A DNA stretch of 64,000 nt, from assembly GCA_023014335.1 (NCBI GenBank), contig JAECYW010000006.1, forward strand, positions 496,001 through 560,000, written 5' to 3'. Origin of the DNA: Galerina marginata. Lineage: Eukaryota > Basidiomycota > Agaricomycetes > Agaricales > Galerinaceae. Below, in pieces: positions 20,890 to 34,115 of this stretch (position 1 is the first letter of the stretch; each line of letters opens with the position of its first letter). A model generated the notes under the pieces. It saw nothing but the letters and a program-made list of their open reading frames with translations, made no database searches and was not told the origin of the DNA. Both the position numbers and the translations under genes were made by a program.

Positions 20890-22800
20890 GGGGCGCGTCG
20901 CGTCATCGCGTTAGTCACGTGTTTCTGTTGAGATATTTTTTCTCGTCTTCCCACCTCGCGCCCTCTCCACCATCACCCGCTTTCCTTTGTCTGTTTTCCG
21001 CGTACAGTTCTCTTTCGATCCTCTACGGAATGCCGGATCTACTCATGCCCTCTATTCTCTGGGAATCTTCGACGCCTTGACGGTCCCAACGACTCGTGCG
21101 ATGCCGTCCTTTCGCCTTTTGCTACTCGTTTTCTAGGTCTCCTGGATGTTGTACCGCGAGTTCTTTGGTTTGGGTGAGCAAAAAAGCTTCTCGGGTTTAA
21201 CTCCCTTGCTGATCTTCTCTCGGAACTTCAGTTCGTGTTATCACAACCCGCCTTTTCTGGCCTACGATTCTTCCGTCGTTACAAACTCCCGATCACACTT
21301 TGTCATTGGAGCTAGTGAAGGAATGAGTGATTAGGTACGTGCCTCCTAGTCTCTTTCTCCTCTGAAGTCGAAGTTGAACACGCTCTGTTGTCCTGAAGGT
21401 TCCTGTTTGGGCTCACGCTTCACGTCTCAAGATGGACTCTTCCCCCGATCCTTGAGCTGCGAGCACACAATTACCACGTTCTAAGCTTGTTTTCCACCCC
21501 ACTAGTTAAGCTGCGGCCATCGCCTTGTTGGCGCTCTTATTCTGTGACGCGAAATCAAGCCCTACCCACTTCTCAACCCCTCCTTTGAGCATCTGCTACG
21601 CATCTATGCCGCCATTACGACGCCTATCATGTTGGACGTTCTTAGATCCGAGCCCGAACCTTTCCTCGACACACGCAGACAAGAATTTAGAAGAAGTTAT
21701 CCTTACTACGACCGATTCTGCGCGTCGTGGCTCACCTTCTCGACCTTTCACACCTCTGGAGCCGACCTTCACCCAGGACGACAATCATCCGACATTCAGG
21801 GAATAAGACCTGTTGAATCTCACGAAGCACATAGAGTCGACTTCATGTCCTTCCCAAACTTTGGCCGTTCTAATTACCGCCTCTGCCTCGGCGTCGATTT
21901 CCTTTACATGTCGCTCGTATCAACTCCTTCATTTGTCAGAGCATCCGCTACCAACCAGGCCGCCGCTTAACCCCCAACGAAGTCTCCCTGCCAGCGAAGA
22001 TCACGTTCGGCTTCGGGCTGGACCTGATATTTGGGAAAACGGTCCATTGCAGCCCGTGTGGTGCAGTCCTGACGTTGGGATTCCGTATCGCAAAAGATCG
22101 TTGGCGCCGATGGGATGTAAAGACGTCGTGAAATCGGCCAATGATTAGCGAAAGGGCGAAGACGTGGCTTAGGAAAGCTTCTTTCGTCTCCATTCCGAAC
22201 CCTCTTAGCTTCAACCCGCGATATTTGCCCGACTTCGACCACCTTGGCGGGACTACACGCATATATGCGCCTCCGAACCTTCCCACACCGACCTCCGTTC
22301 ACTCCCTCAATACCAGAACCCTGCCTCCGTTCTTCCCGGTGCGTCACAACGACGCCTTCTTGGCCATTTAGAGAGCACGAATGGCTCGGCTTGCTCGTAT
22401 CTCAACGCCTTCCTTCACGTCCATTCGTCGTCTTGCTCCTCACCGACATCCGTTTCACCCGGCATGAAACCTCTAGCCTTGATGCTAATGCACAACGACG
22501 GGTTTTTCAATATTCTCTCCGCCTTCGCTCATGCATCGGAACAAGCGTTCTACACGAATGTCGTCTAAACCAGTTCCCCGTGGGTTAGGTGGCCGGGTTC
22601 ACGGCTCTTTGAAGATGAAGGCGCTGTTGGAGGAGCTCAGTGGACGCTTTCCATGCTGGTGGTATACCTGTAGGCTCATGGGCTTGGATATGGGGGGAGA
22701 ATCTACGTTTGCGAGCGAGGAGGAGGGGGCGGAGGAGAAAAGAAGACTGGGCTTTCCCGAAACGCCGGCCCGTGGCGGTGCCTCGATTTAGGAGAGGATT
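20890..22800 (+). repeat. Diverged duplicated block, copy A
   Basis: GGGGCGCGTCGCGTCAT at 20890-20906 is shared exactly with 27939-27955. It is followed in both copies by CACGTGTT, a pyrimidine-rich stretch with GTTCTTTCTCGATCCTCT-like sequence, and TAGGTACGTGCCTC (about 21335) versus TAGGTACGTACCTC (about 28412). The spacing is similar (442 and 471 bp). Overlapping open frames of 80-126 codons occur, but none gives a recognisable domain. It may be a decayed gene with its promoter. The right end is uncertain; weak similarity may reach 22650. Between 22.8 and 24.7 kb I see only frames without motifs (longest 224 codons at 23463-24137). Confidence 0.45.
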
Positions 22801-24731
22801 TTCACGTCTTCGAAATCTACATCCTGCCCACCGCCTGTCAGCGTGGTCCACCTCGTCAGCGTCGTACTAGCTGGTTCGTCCATTGAAGTCAACATAACCG
22901 GCCGCTCCTTTTCTCGACTGTGACGTTTCAACGGTCAATTTGAATCTCACCTACGACAGTTCGCGCATGTCATCACTCTCAACTTCTTCCCTCAGCAGGA
23001 TCCTCTTCGTCACCATCATCCTCGTTGGTTCAGATATCGAAGACCAAGTACCCGCCATTTCCTCTCTCGACTCTCACGTTTCGGGCCCGTCTTCGCCTTT
23101 GCCTTCACGCCACGTCATCACCGCCTCAAGTACTTGGGCCAACGGCTGTCCCGCGATCGATCTGCATAGGCTTTTGCTTACCGACAACTGCCGCTCGTAA
23201 CCCCCTCCCTCAGTGTCTTTCCTTCCGCGTTATACCAGGGAGTCGAAGAACCATCCGTCGATGATATTATGGCGGCGTATTTGCAGCGCAGCCATCTACG
23301 GCGGTCAACTCGTACGAACTCGTGCGATCGATCACGCCGACGTTACTGCCACCGTGGAGAAATCGACGAAAGTTGCTGAGCATGAAAGGCCGAAGCTAGG
23401 AGCGGGGATGGTGGGTCTGACGTTGGTTATGCATCTGCAGATGGGCGGGTGAAGGACGGCCGGTGGCGAGAAGATCGGTTACGAACAAGATGGAGGTAGA
23501 AGAGGCAGGCGAGAAGAGATGGGTTCTGAGATACTCGCTGCTGAACCCGTTGGCGGAGGGCGTTGGCCTGGATATGCAGATATTCCATTTTCCACGTCTT
23601 CAAAGCTTATCTCCCGACCTATATTCATCAAGACGATCTACCTCGCCGTCGTCGGTTACAGTGGTTCATAGGCCGAAGTCCACGTACCCGCCGTTGCTTC
23701 CCTCGGTTTTCAGGTTTCGAGGCTCGTTTTGGTTCCGTCCTCCCCCCTGCTGGAATTTGGACGATTCCCTCAGGCTTTATCAGCGGACATGTTGGTTCAT
23801 TTACCAAATTTGGCGTCTTCTTCCTCAATCTTCATGTTTCACATTTCAATGGTGGGTTCTCGTATTCGATTACCTCTTTCTCCGATCTGAACTTGTTCTG
23901 TCAAGCACTAGCGAACCTATGAGCGGCTGTATGTGCGGCTTCACCTTCGTATATAACTGTTTTTCCGGCGGCGACAGCCGCTATTTGTACCACCATCCAA
24001 TGTTCGAACTTGTTGTACTGTGCGACGAACGGCTGCCGACCGTCCACCTCGTCCATTGTCATATGTTTTATTATCAATTATCCTATCCCTACGCGGCGGA
24101 GATCGTTTTCAGAACGTTCAGCGGTCAAAAACCTTAGTCCGCTACTTTGAGGCTGGGTGTTAGAGGCGGGCTGGGGAGGACGAGACCGCGCCCGCTGCTT
24201 GGGAGCTTTGTTTCCCTGGAGGCTGGCAGGTTTGGATGGAGGTTAATTTGAGGGTTGGTGTGGGATTCTCGTTCGGTCATCGGAGTCTATTGCTGTCGGT
24301 GACTTCACTTAATAATCCTTTATCCCCACTTTGGTTTGTTTCCTATCTTTAGTCTTCTTTTCACGCGGAGGGTGTTGTTATGCTTGAGCTCTGAGTTCGT
24401 ACAGCATATTCCGTTTTCCATCTTCTTTTTCCTCGACTGCTCGCCTTTAAGCATACATTCGCTTCTGTTTTCCCAACTTGAATCACGAGCGACGGCACGC
24501 GCTAGTCAACCGGCGCACGTCTCTGCTTATCCAGTCGCTGCTTGTACCACCTTCCAACTTACAATAACAGTGCCTTGATCACGTCTAAGTCCAAGAATAA
24601 GGTAACCAGAATTTCAGGAAGGTAATTGACTCATAAAACAAGGATGTGATATTGTATCCATATGCGTAAAACATCCATTCTAACAAGTACTCGAGTAGTT
24701 ATCTATTCTCTTTCGAAGCTAGGTAATCGAG

Positions 24732-26794
24732 TCATTCAATCTTGTAAAATAGGCGGAGGTTCGCTCCTTCCACTACAAATACCGTGTTAGCGCTGCTAGG
24801 TTGCTCGCGAAGTACATTTGCACTGGCAGTAACATATAGTACGTCAGCATCTGGAACGACGAGGTGAAGTGAAGTTATGACTTTGAGAACGGAAACCACG
24901 GCGCGAGCGACGGTTTGAGAACTTCCTGAAGAAGTTTTTCCTTCTGCGAGTTGGTTTCTTCGTTGAACCGCTGATAAAACGTGCAACCCAATGACTGAAC
25001 CACACCGAAGGGATTCCAGTGACGGTAAAAATTCGCCATGTGCCAGTTTTTCCCAGGTAAGGGATCCTATTTGAAGGCCTAATTCGAGATCGAGGTCGCG
25101 AACAGTTGGAATAGCGTTAAAGAACGTCTCCATGTTACTGTTGGAAACGATGTTGTGAGGGCTAGATACCGTTGATAGACTCCTCTGTCGAAGGCGACAG
25201 AAAAACGGAGCAAGAGCGACGGATTGTAACGATGGCATCATTCGAAGCATTGGTACGAATATTTCGGGATTCCATCCATTTGCGACGTCTTCTAATTGGA
25301 TTCGCAGGGAAGTAAGAGCTGGTGCGCGGAGTACGCTGAACATTCGCGTATCGCGAATCGGGTCAATTACAATGAGATGCAATTTTTCGAGGACGCTGGC
25401 GATGATAGGCTGGAATGGGAATATAAGGGAGGTGACAGCCGGACTGGGATTCGGCTGGTGGGTGAACTTCACCTGAAAACGCCCGTTAGTTAAGGAATTA
25501 GCAGCCATTCGAACGATGGTGAGGAAAACATCTGGCGGCATCGGCATGGTCCCGAGATCAATGCTAGTCAGTTGATCCCAGGGTAGCCCAAGGTGAAAAG
25601 GGTGTGTCCAATTAAGGAGGTGAAATGCGACGTCGTGCAGGAATGGTATGTTTCGAAAGACAGAGAACTGGGTATATTCCCAGGGCTGAATTAGTGAATG
25701 ATGATGGTTAAACTGGTTCACGAGGACGAGGTCCACCTTTTCTAGTGAGAGGAAAAGACCAGGGGGTATGGTGAAGAAGGCGCGTAGCGTTGCGTCGGTT
25801 GCAAGAGTGCAGGTGAGAGCGACGATACGCTGGATGCAGGGAAAAATAATGTGGTCGATAATGGAGAATGTACCCGCGCCGTACACGAGTTGTTGGGTGG
25901 TTGTCGGGTTTGTTCCGTGGTTGTAAAATCTGAAATCTTGATCAAACTTTATGGAAACGAGAACGCCTTGGGATCTTTGGAGCCAAAGGTCGGACAACTG
26001 CCTGGGCCCGGCCAGTACTACTGGGAGAAAGATAACATCGCGCCAGAGAAAAGGTGACGATTCAATCAAAATTCGCCATCTATGGCAAACGGCCAATAGG
26101 TAAGCTCTGGCATCGGTGGTGGGGGCGGGAATAACTACTGGTCCCACCACTGTGTGGCAAAAAATATCGATAAGTGTTGTATCTGACAGCCGCTGCATGT
26201 TTCGGGAATTAAACGAGCCGCTGTAGGAGAAGAGTGGAGTTAGAAATGGAACACGACCACGGTTAAGAGGAAATAAAAAAGATCCTTACTTTCAATGGTT
26301 CGAGAAGTGGCAATCTTGCCGTCGGAAGGAGCTGCGTCGTGCTTTATAGCAAAAGATTTGGGCACATGGGAAGTGCAGCAGTGGCATGGTCCAAGGGTAT
26401 TTTGAAAACTTTAGGTCAAGGGTAGCAGACACGCACACACCTTGCATGCATAACCGAGCGGGAAGTGCCGATTTTTTATGACAGTGGAACATAGGGAATT
26501 GGAGGTGAGGCAAACAACTGGGCCGGGTGATGCTTGGCGTTGACGCCATTCCTTTAGCGATACTTCTAAAAACAAGGGTCAAATAGAGTCCCTACGAGCA
26601 AAAAAAAATGCGGCAGTCAGCTGAATCAACTCGTTGTAATGGCTGTTTCTGAGCCCTGAAAGTTCCTTGCAGCGAGCACATTTTCTTCGAAGTTCAAAGT
26701 CGAAGCTCCCGCTTTTTATTGTCGTGATAAGAGTAGGTAAAATGTTATGTTTTAGCGGTTCGACACCTGGGGTTTCATGGTCGCTGGAGGCCAT
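24732..26794 (-). CDS. F-box-like protein
   Basis: The main exon 26218-24732 encodes about 488 residues from MQRLSDTTLIDIF. It begins with the second half of an F-box: LSDTTLIDIF, then AYLLAVCHRWRILIESSPFLWRDV, the classic VCxxW and PxLW pattern. The rest is a Leu-rich series (LEKVDLVLVN, LTSIDLGTMP, LTSLRIQLED, LDLELGLQIG) that fits the degenerate leucine-rich repeats of basidiomycete F-box proteins. Such proteins link substrates to SCF ubiquitin ligases. An upstream exon at about 26794-26585 (MASSDHETPGVEP, then a charged helix RRKCARCKELSGLRNSHYNE) matches the usual N-terminal helix before the F-box. The splice between it and the main exon, including an acceptor CTACAG at about 26219, is not fully resolved, because the intervening frame 26582-26292 has stops. 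No lesion is seen in the main exon. Confidence 0.8.
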
Positions 26795-26799
26795 TGCGT

Positions 26800-27930
26800 G
26801 GTAGAACGATCAAAGCCCCAAAATACTCATTGCCGGTTTGTAGACACGTTTTTTTCGCGACAGGTAAAATCTTACCTTGCCGAACTTTCGATTTATCTTC
26901 TGCACAACTAAGTACAAAGACGACACGAATAGGATAGACGCCGAACAGAAAATTACACCTAGAAACGCGATTGTTACCCGTCCGTAATGGTGCAGGCGAC
27001 TTCAGCGTCCAACTGAGGATTATTCATTATGGATCTATGTCGATTCATCGTTCCGTATGAAGGAAATTGTTCTACAATCAATGTTGGATCTCGGACCCTT
27101 CAAAATGCTACCCTGCAAAGTCGACGCCAGAAGGCGTTTCAGCGAGGCAATGGTACGTAAAGCAGCCTTTATCTCTGTACTCTAAATTCTCTGAGTGGAC
27201 ATCCCGGAGAGATTTTTAGTTTACTTTATTCTCATTTGTCAGTGGAAGTTCGAACCTTCGACAGGTTAGGAGATCAGAGCGGCTGCAAGGTGCATAGGAC
27301 GTATAGCAGACAATTCAGTCATTACCCATCTTGTTACTTTGACTTGCGGCTTCTGAATGGGATAAACATGAGGGCAATGCGATGCGAGAATTATGCGGTT
27401 CCTTGAACATCTCCACACCCTACAAAGTACCGGCAACATGCCCAGTCAATCGATTCGAATTACCTGAAGCTTTTTTAGGGGATGACACGTAAAACTAAAT
27501 GAGCCGGTAGGCTATTTAACAATGGAGCGCGCAAGCTGTGAGGTGAAATGCACTTAATCTTTAGATTTCGACGATTTTAAATTGTCCGAATGAGGAGGAA
27601 CGAAAGGTTGGCCGCATTTCATTTGCTTACTCGACCTCATGGTAGGCCGTTGGTGGCTTGGTGGACAATTAGACAGTTATTGGGAAGAAAAAAAGGGTAA
27701 ACATTATAACGAATTGAGGGCATCTATACTTTTTCGGTGAAACGACCCAGAAGTAAAAAGTATGGTCCAATGGTCCAGCGAAAACCGCTCGCCTTCTTCT
27801 CGCGACGGATTTGATGGGGGAAGACTTCACCGAAATGTCGCAGGATGGGAAGTACTGTAATAATTTCGCATATCGACAACCAGATTTAAAATAAATTGCG
27901 CTGCAGGTAGCCATATGTTAAATGTGCATT
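26800..27930. other. No gene recognised
   Basis: This is the sequence upstream of the F-box gene and probably includes its promoter. It has only short frames without motif. Confidence 0.45.
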
Positions 27931-27938
27931 CTGGAATA

Positions 27939-29580
27939 GGGGCGCGTCGCGTCATTGTATCAGCCACGTGTTCACTGTTGGGATCAAATTTACCGTCCTC
28001 GACCACAATCATCCACTCTTCCCGATCTCCTTGTCTCTTTCCTTTACGTATAGTTCTTTCTCGGTCCTCTGCGACATGCAATCGCCTCTGGGCTCTAGTA
28101 TTTGGGGATCTTTGGCGCCTGGAAGATCTCAACTAGAGTACTGTGTGACGGTGTGCATTATGCACGCTATCACACTTTTTTTCCAACTCTCTCCCGGATA
28201 TCGCCGTGGATTCCAGACCTCCGGTGGGCAACAATCTCTTGTTGCGCTGGACCTTTTTCTGATATTTTTCAAGAATAATGGCTCGAATTATGACAATTCG
28301 CCTTTCATATTCGGCTTTGCAATTCTTTTCCTGTGATAAGGCTCACGAACACGCCGACTTCGCATCATCTCTGGAATGGAAACCCGAGGTAATAGAGGAG
28401 CGATGTGACTAGGTACGTACCTCATGGCTTGTTCTTCCTCTGTACTCGTCACTGAACACACTTTGTCGTTCTCTAGCTCGATATTGGCGCAATTCAGCCC
28501 TTTCACGATTGGCTTTTCCTCGCGACCCTTGCCCTTCAAGCACGACACTACCGCATTCCACGTATATTCCTTGCTCTACACGCCCCCTCCCTTGCTCATC
28601 CTACATTCTGCAACGGGAAGGACGGCTTCAGTCACCCAGCAAGGTCCTGTAATCCCGTCATTTCCCGAATGTGCCCACCGACTTCCCAACGCCCTCTCGA
28701 CTACCTTCTTTGGGCTTCACTACATGCCTTCATTACTGCGATACTCGATCGCCAGGACGATTCGTCGTCTACCTTGGTACCTCGAGCTGGACGCGCACCA
28801 ATTATTCATCACCAGCACCTACCCCTACTATTTCAACCCTTCTCCGCCCCCGAGGATAATGCAGAATTCCCGGACCATCTGCATTGTATCTACTCATTGG
28901 CCGTCGAGCATGGGCTCCTGAAGCGGCCGCCGCGGGAGATATTTCGTCACGTTCGTAGGTGTAAGGAGAAGCAGCGCGACGGTCGAATGTGGAATGAGGT
29001 GAGGCAGGGTGGCAGCTTTTGCTGACGTGGCTGATCTTGCTTGCGCCATGCTGGTACTGTCCACTAGGCAGGTGGGCTCAGGAGCCGGCTATATTCGCAC
29101 GGGAACTTGAAGACGGCGCTGGAGGAATCACCCTTTGGGCTCTTTAGGGAGACATTTCCTCACGTTGTCGGATGTATGTCGGGATAGCGGGACAATGGGG
29201 AGGTGGATCGGGGCGGGGCGGAAGAGTGGTTGTTGCTGGTCTGCGAATGTCGATATTGTCAGCATGCTGCTGGTGTCGGTTGTTTCGACCCCTTCCACGT
29301 CGATTCGACAACCGTCTCGACTTGGCTCCAGCAGGGAGGATGTCTTCGTGAAGCAATCGCAGATCTGGTGGCAGCCACCCTTGTTGGCCATCGCCCGCCC
29401 TCTTCCTGCCCTAACTCGTCGAGGATTGACCATAAAAGTTCAAACGTCATCCGCCCCTAGTCTCGACGCGAAAGCCTCACATAAGAAACGGGTATGGAAG
29501 GACCAGTTGGGTATGCGTTCGGTGCGAAGGGAAGCTGGAACGCCGGGTATGTCGCTTTTCGCTTCTCTCTTGGATGAGTA
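27939..29580 (+). repeat. Diverged duplicated block, copy B
   Basis: This is the partner of the block at 20890 and shares the 17-bp GGGGCGCGTCGCGTCAT start, CACGTGTT and TAGGTACGTACCTC in the same order. Frames at 28424-28921 (165 codons) and 28669-29025 (118 codons, with a charged end VEHGLLKRPPREIF) overlap. The second has a more protein-like composition, but I recognise no domain. Pro/Ser/Tyr-rich frames may be artefacts of CT-rich sequence. Confidence 0.45.
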
Positions 29581-29589
29581 GACGCTGAC

Positions 29590-32500
29590 GACCACTTTAC
29601 TTAAAGGAAGATGCAAGAAAGAAATAAATTCTATATCTGTACTCTATACACCCAAAGCTTAAGAATCAATAGCTCTTGGCACGTTACAATTATCGTCTCC
29701 TCTACCTACGGTCGTTCCTGGCTAATCCGTTTACTATGTAGCTTTTCTAATGAACAGTGAACCAAATAGTGAAATTTTGGTGCGGCAGGAAGAGCGGTTC
29801 TTATTAGCTTCGCGGTCATGCCTGAAATGCGCCAAACCAGCCTCGTAGGCCGACTATAATAGGCTGACTATATCGGACAGCTTTTGAACGGGTTGTTCGC
29901 TTGATCGTTTGACACACGGCGGCACTTCACGCCGTGACGCAGGTGGTATTCAAATTACTTTCACGCCTCCTGTCTCCTATCGTTGAACTTACTCGATTTT
30001 TTTTTGGTTTGTAATAATTCCTTCTACTACGTGTCTTCGCCTTCTGATATCCGCATTTTGCCTAACGAACCTGCCTTAATCAGTACAAACCAGCGTCGCA
30101 TTTCTTTTGAGAGCAGTTGAGAACCTTCGCGCGTTTCATAGTTCGTGTTTACTTCTCTCCACGGCCAGTTCTCAACTCAGAGTAGATACCTCAAATATAT
30201 GCGTCTGTTACAGAGAATTAGTGCCAAAAGCGTAAGAGGCTAATAAATAAGTGGTCCGTCAAGATCGCCGGCCAAGGCAGCTAGGCAAAGTCGATGATAT
30301 CTGTTTGCGCCGCGGTGCTACGTAGTTCCAGATGTAATTTAATGAGTATTGTGTTCTCTGGTTCGAGCGAGCAGAGAATGGAGAATAAGAAGTTAATTCA
30401 AATTATGACGAATAGCTCCACATTGTGAGAAAGCGAGAAAGAGAATAACTAGGTCAAAAGAAGGTGACAACATGAAAAAAGAAAGGGCTGCGAAAGGCAG
30501 ACACCGGAAGAATTACTCGACTAGGTGGAGCTGTGGAATAAGGCATTGGAAACGAAGAAAAAAAGAACCAGTTATTACTGAAGTGAATAGTGAGAAGGTA
30601 AATGGCGATACGGACAAAAAATGCAGAGCCGCAAAGTAAGAAATAATTGCGATAGAACGACATACAAATGCCACGTCAAACGAGACAGTTCACGGCCCAT
30701 ACATACGCACCAAACAAAGTTTGAAAAGATTCTCCGGATCCGAGCGACAACAATCCGACATGGGAAGGCAGGAGCACGGAAACGACAGTTCGACAACCAC
30801 CGAGAGTCATCAAATCGCAGGTGTCAGCTCCTAGACAAAATGCACGATGGAATGGAAAGAGGCCAACAACCAATGCGTCGTAGCTCGGGCTGCGCCACCG
30901 TGACACTTGACAAGGTTCAAGTAGAGTCAAGGACAGATTGTCCGCGATGTTCGAGCTAAAAATTATTGTCGTTAGATAGAGAACCAAAATCAGGCCGGAT
31001 TCAACCCACCAGCCATGTTGAAAGAAGACCCTATTGACCTGCTCGAGAAGTTGAGTGAGTAGAATAACACAAACGAAAGAAATCATACCAAGTTCTAGCA
31101 TGCTTCAATTGTGTTCTGACGTGGCCAAGGTAACAATGACGATATTACCTAGTGGTAGAAATGGTCAGCGGGACTGTTAGAGACACGGAAAAACATATGG
31201 GAGGACGAGTAATTAGGACGGCAGGAAGTTACAAAAGACAACCGCAAAAATAGTTAGGAAACGTACCGTTTTAGACCAAGAAAACGGCGGCCATGGACTG
31301 AAAAACCAATTCGGGCCTAAAGACGCATGGGAAGGTTTCAAGGGTGTTGCTGGAATCTAAAACTCTCTGCGATGCGCCTTGACGGTAGGGACGAACAGGA
31401 CGGGTAGTTTGACTAGAAAGCACAAGAAGACCACCAAGGAATCGAGGGCCAAAATGGAGACGAGGGCTCATAGTGAGTAGGTGGCATCCAGAAAGTTTGG
31501 CCAAGGAGGTGAACGTATGGTGAACTTTACGCGGAACGAGAAGCAGGAAGTGGGGAGAAAGGTGGGGAGAAAGGAAGAAAGAAATCAAGACGAACCTGAG
31601 TTTCATGAGGAGATTTGCGCACGGATCATTTCCCGATCGTGACTTACCCAAATTCGGCGGCAGGCACAAGGGCGCGAAAACCCTTTCTTTCACACCAACG
31701 ACTACTTGAGGCCAATTATAATTTACGCCAGGTTCACGCTTCACTGCTTTGAGGTCTAGCTTACTTTCGTGCCTATTTCTCCTTTGTTCTAAGAATGCTA
31801 TACTGAGTATTGCTCATTAATTATCATCCAAAACCTGCGGTGATCGAACCAACTGACTGTTAAGTCTCTAGCGTTCTTGAACTGAAGAGCCATTGCTCCC
31901 ATCTTCCTGCCATCTTTCCAGTCAAGGGGGTTCGAAAATTAAAAAATTGGACCTGGGTTCCAATTTTTTTTTAGCGGACATTTGTTGAACCAACCAGCCA
32001 ACGTAATCAGGCACATCAGCAAGTTAGCAATTTACTTTCTCACTTTCCGGCGCTTTTCAGCTTTTTACGACTTTGAAAAAAAGTCAAAAGTCAAAAAGCG
32101 GAAAAGCTACTTAAATCTATTGCAACCAGTCTATAGTACTTGTTCAAGAAAATTGACTATGGATGATAACTACTCTGGAAGTGTATAACCACCGTCTATG
32201 TACAATTTATAGGGTATGTTTCGGAAATATACGGAGTCCTAAGTAGCATACAGAAAGACGCAAGGACATCAAACTGCGTAAAGTCACACCGACCTACGCG
32301 AGTTCAATTTAGCGGGGCAGCGACGGAGAGACTGAGAGACTTACCCTAGCCTAAAATAGCCCTCAATTGACTAATCCCTAGCCCATTTCCTTCGCCAACG
32401 AGCAGAAATACCTAGTTTCGTAGGGCAGTAACGACTCAGCGAAGCGTCATGATTCTGATCGCGAAGTGGAAGGGGCGAGGTGGTGTTAGGTGACGAATCC

Positions 32501-33820
32501 ACAAGCCATTGAGTTGCCACGAAGGCGCTGGTCAGTCACGGTGCATTCTGCTGCGTTGCGGGTTGGACAAAGTGATGAGAGTGTGCAAGAGTGCTGGCTC
32601 CCCAATTTTGGGGCAAGTTCGTTTCAAACTCCGAGCACGTGACATGTTGAGATTCTACTTTCGGCGATTTCGATCGCGTCCTTTCTTGCCTTCCCACCAC
32701 AACCACCAACAATCCCCGCCTTCTACTCGACTACGTCTTCCTATGCAGCCTGCCGTCTTCTGCTGTCCATTCTTCTTCTTCGACGCTGTTAGATAGTCCC
32801 AATGTCGTCAAGGTCTTGACCCGTCGCTTTTTGTTCTATGCCTGCTTTGCTGTTTGCGATCAGTTTTTACTCGCAAGGCTCAGGTCCCTCTCAGACCAAG
32901 CTGACATCTAAAGGATTCTGTGGTTATCGCCATTTTGTACATTTACGAGTGCTTAGTAACTCTTGTAAATTGCTTAGGTAGTCTATGCATAAATATGCAT
33001 CCCGTAGTTAAATCCTAGTGTACCGGTGTCAGCTTTTTGTAGCTTTTTAGTTCCCTTGAGTAACCGAAAAAGCAGCCCGCTTTTTCGGAAACGGTACGCG
33101 GCTTTTTCAGCTTGTCGCTTTCGTCCCTTTTTGTCCCTTTTTTCCCTTGTACAAGCGTAAAAAAGCTATTTGCTAAACTACCGATGGCCACACACCTATA
33201 TTGGGAAATATTATGTCATCACGGTACTTTTGGCAGAGCCGCGAGTCCCCGACGCGGCGCCGACCGTACTTGAACGGTATTTCCAGCTTTTGGCTACCAA
33301 TGTATGTACACTGGCACAGTCGCTGAGCTTATCAGCCTGATGCATATAAAATTGACATTATGGAAATGATACAATATATTGCTGTATTCACCATGATGGA
33401 AATACAGTGCTAAATAGTCAGCTTCGGTAATACGGCAGTCTTGAGCCAAATAAAACAGCTCGACGGTAGGTTTGTGAGATAATTTCAGATTACCAGTGGC
33501 GTAACAATGATTAAAGATATTCTACAAATATTCTACAGACTTTGGCCGCTTTCCAGAGATGTTTTCCGCCATTTTCTGTCAAAAAATAGGTAGGTCAAAA
33601 AAAAAATTAGCGGCCTGACGGCCGAACCAACCACCCAACCCCGGGTCCGTTATAAAAATCCCGAGTACCCCTTGTTTCCAGTAGTTTCATCATCATCCGC
33701 GCGTTGTTGTTAACGTAAAATCATGCAATTTCGTATTGTTCCATATCTCTTTCATGCATTGGCCCTTGGCATGCCGGCGCCCAAATTATAGGCGACTCCT
33801 TTCGAGCTAATGACTTGTTT
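29590..33820. other. Gene-poor stretch, nothing firmly recognised
   Basis: Minus-strand frames at 30676-31101 (141 codons, hydrophobic start) and 31271-31744 (157 codons) contain intron-like GT...CAG pieces but no motif I know. Small hairpins occur at 31941-31969 (AAAAAATTGGA with its inverse) and 32050-32108 (GCTTTTC...GAAAAGC). 33020-33180 is rich in GCTTTTT/AAAAAGC. TTAGCGG followed by GAACCAACCA is found at both about 31971 and 33606, possibly the ends of an old element. Confidence 0.35.
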
Positions 33821-33827
33821 TTTATTA

Positions 33828-34113
33828 AGGTAGGGCTCATGCACGATGCTCTAACGTCACGTGATATTTTGCGGAAAACACGACTTTCGAACGAGAAAGC
33901 TAATGGCATTTGCAACTCTCGAGAATTAAAAAATTCGGCCGCATAGTTTTGTTTTTATGCTTAATCTCTCGGACTCTGCGCGGCCAGATTTTTTATTTTT
34001 GAGGTGTAGCAAATGCCATTAGGCTTTCAAAATGCTGGGTTGCGAGACTTTCCCATCAAATCCCCTGCCAAATCACGCACGTGACGTTTGAGCATCGTGC
34101 ATGAGCCCTACCT
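33828..34113. mobile_element. 286-bp MITE with 36-bp TIRs and TA flanks
   Basis: AGGTAGGGCTCATGCACGAT opens the element at 33828, and its inverse ends at 34113. The 36-base TIRs differ at one position. TA flanks both sides (33826-33827 and 34114-34115), as expected for Tc1/mariner-type insertion. The interior is also partly self-complementary (AATGGCATTTGC and GCAAATGCCATT), so the whole element could fold back. It has no coding capacity; a transposase would have to act in trans. Confidence 0.85.
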
Positions 34114-34115
34114 TA

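Noticed and set aside
22980..23050. A third Rho-like fragment (FVTIILVGSDIE)
   Set aside because: Only the six residues of TIILVG resemble Rho; the following GCKKDL and TSQRPVTP parts are absent.
23463..24137. 224-codon plus-strand frame
   Set aside because: Composition shifts along the frame and other frames are also open; no domain or splice support. It may belong to the duplicated block, but nothing shows coding.
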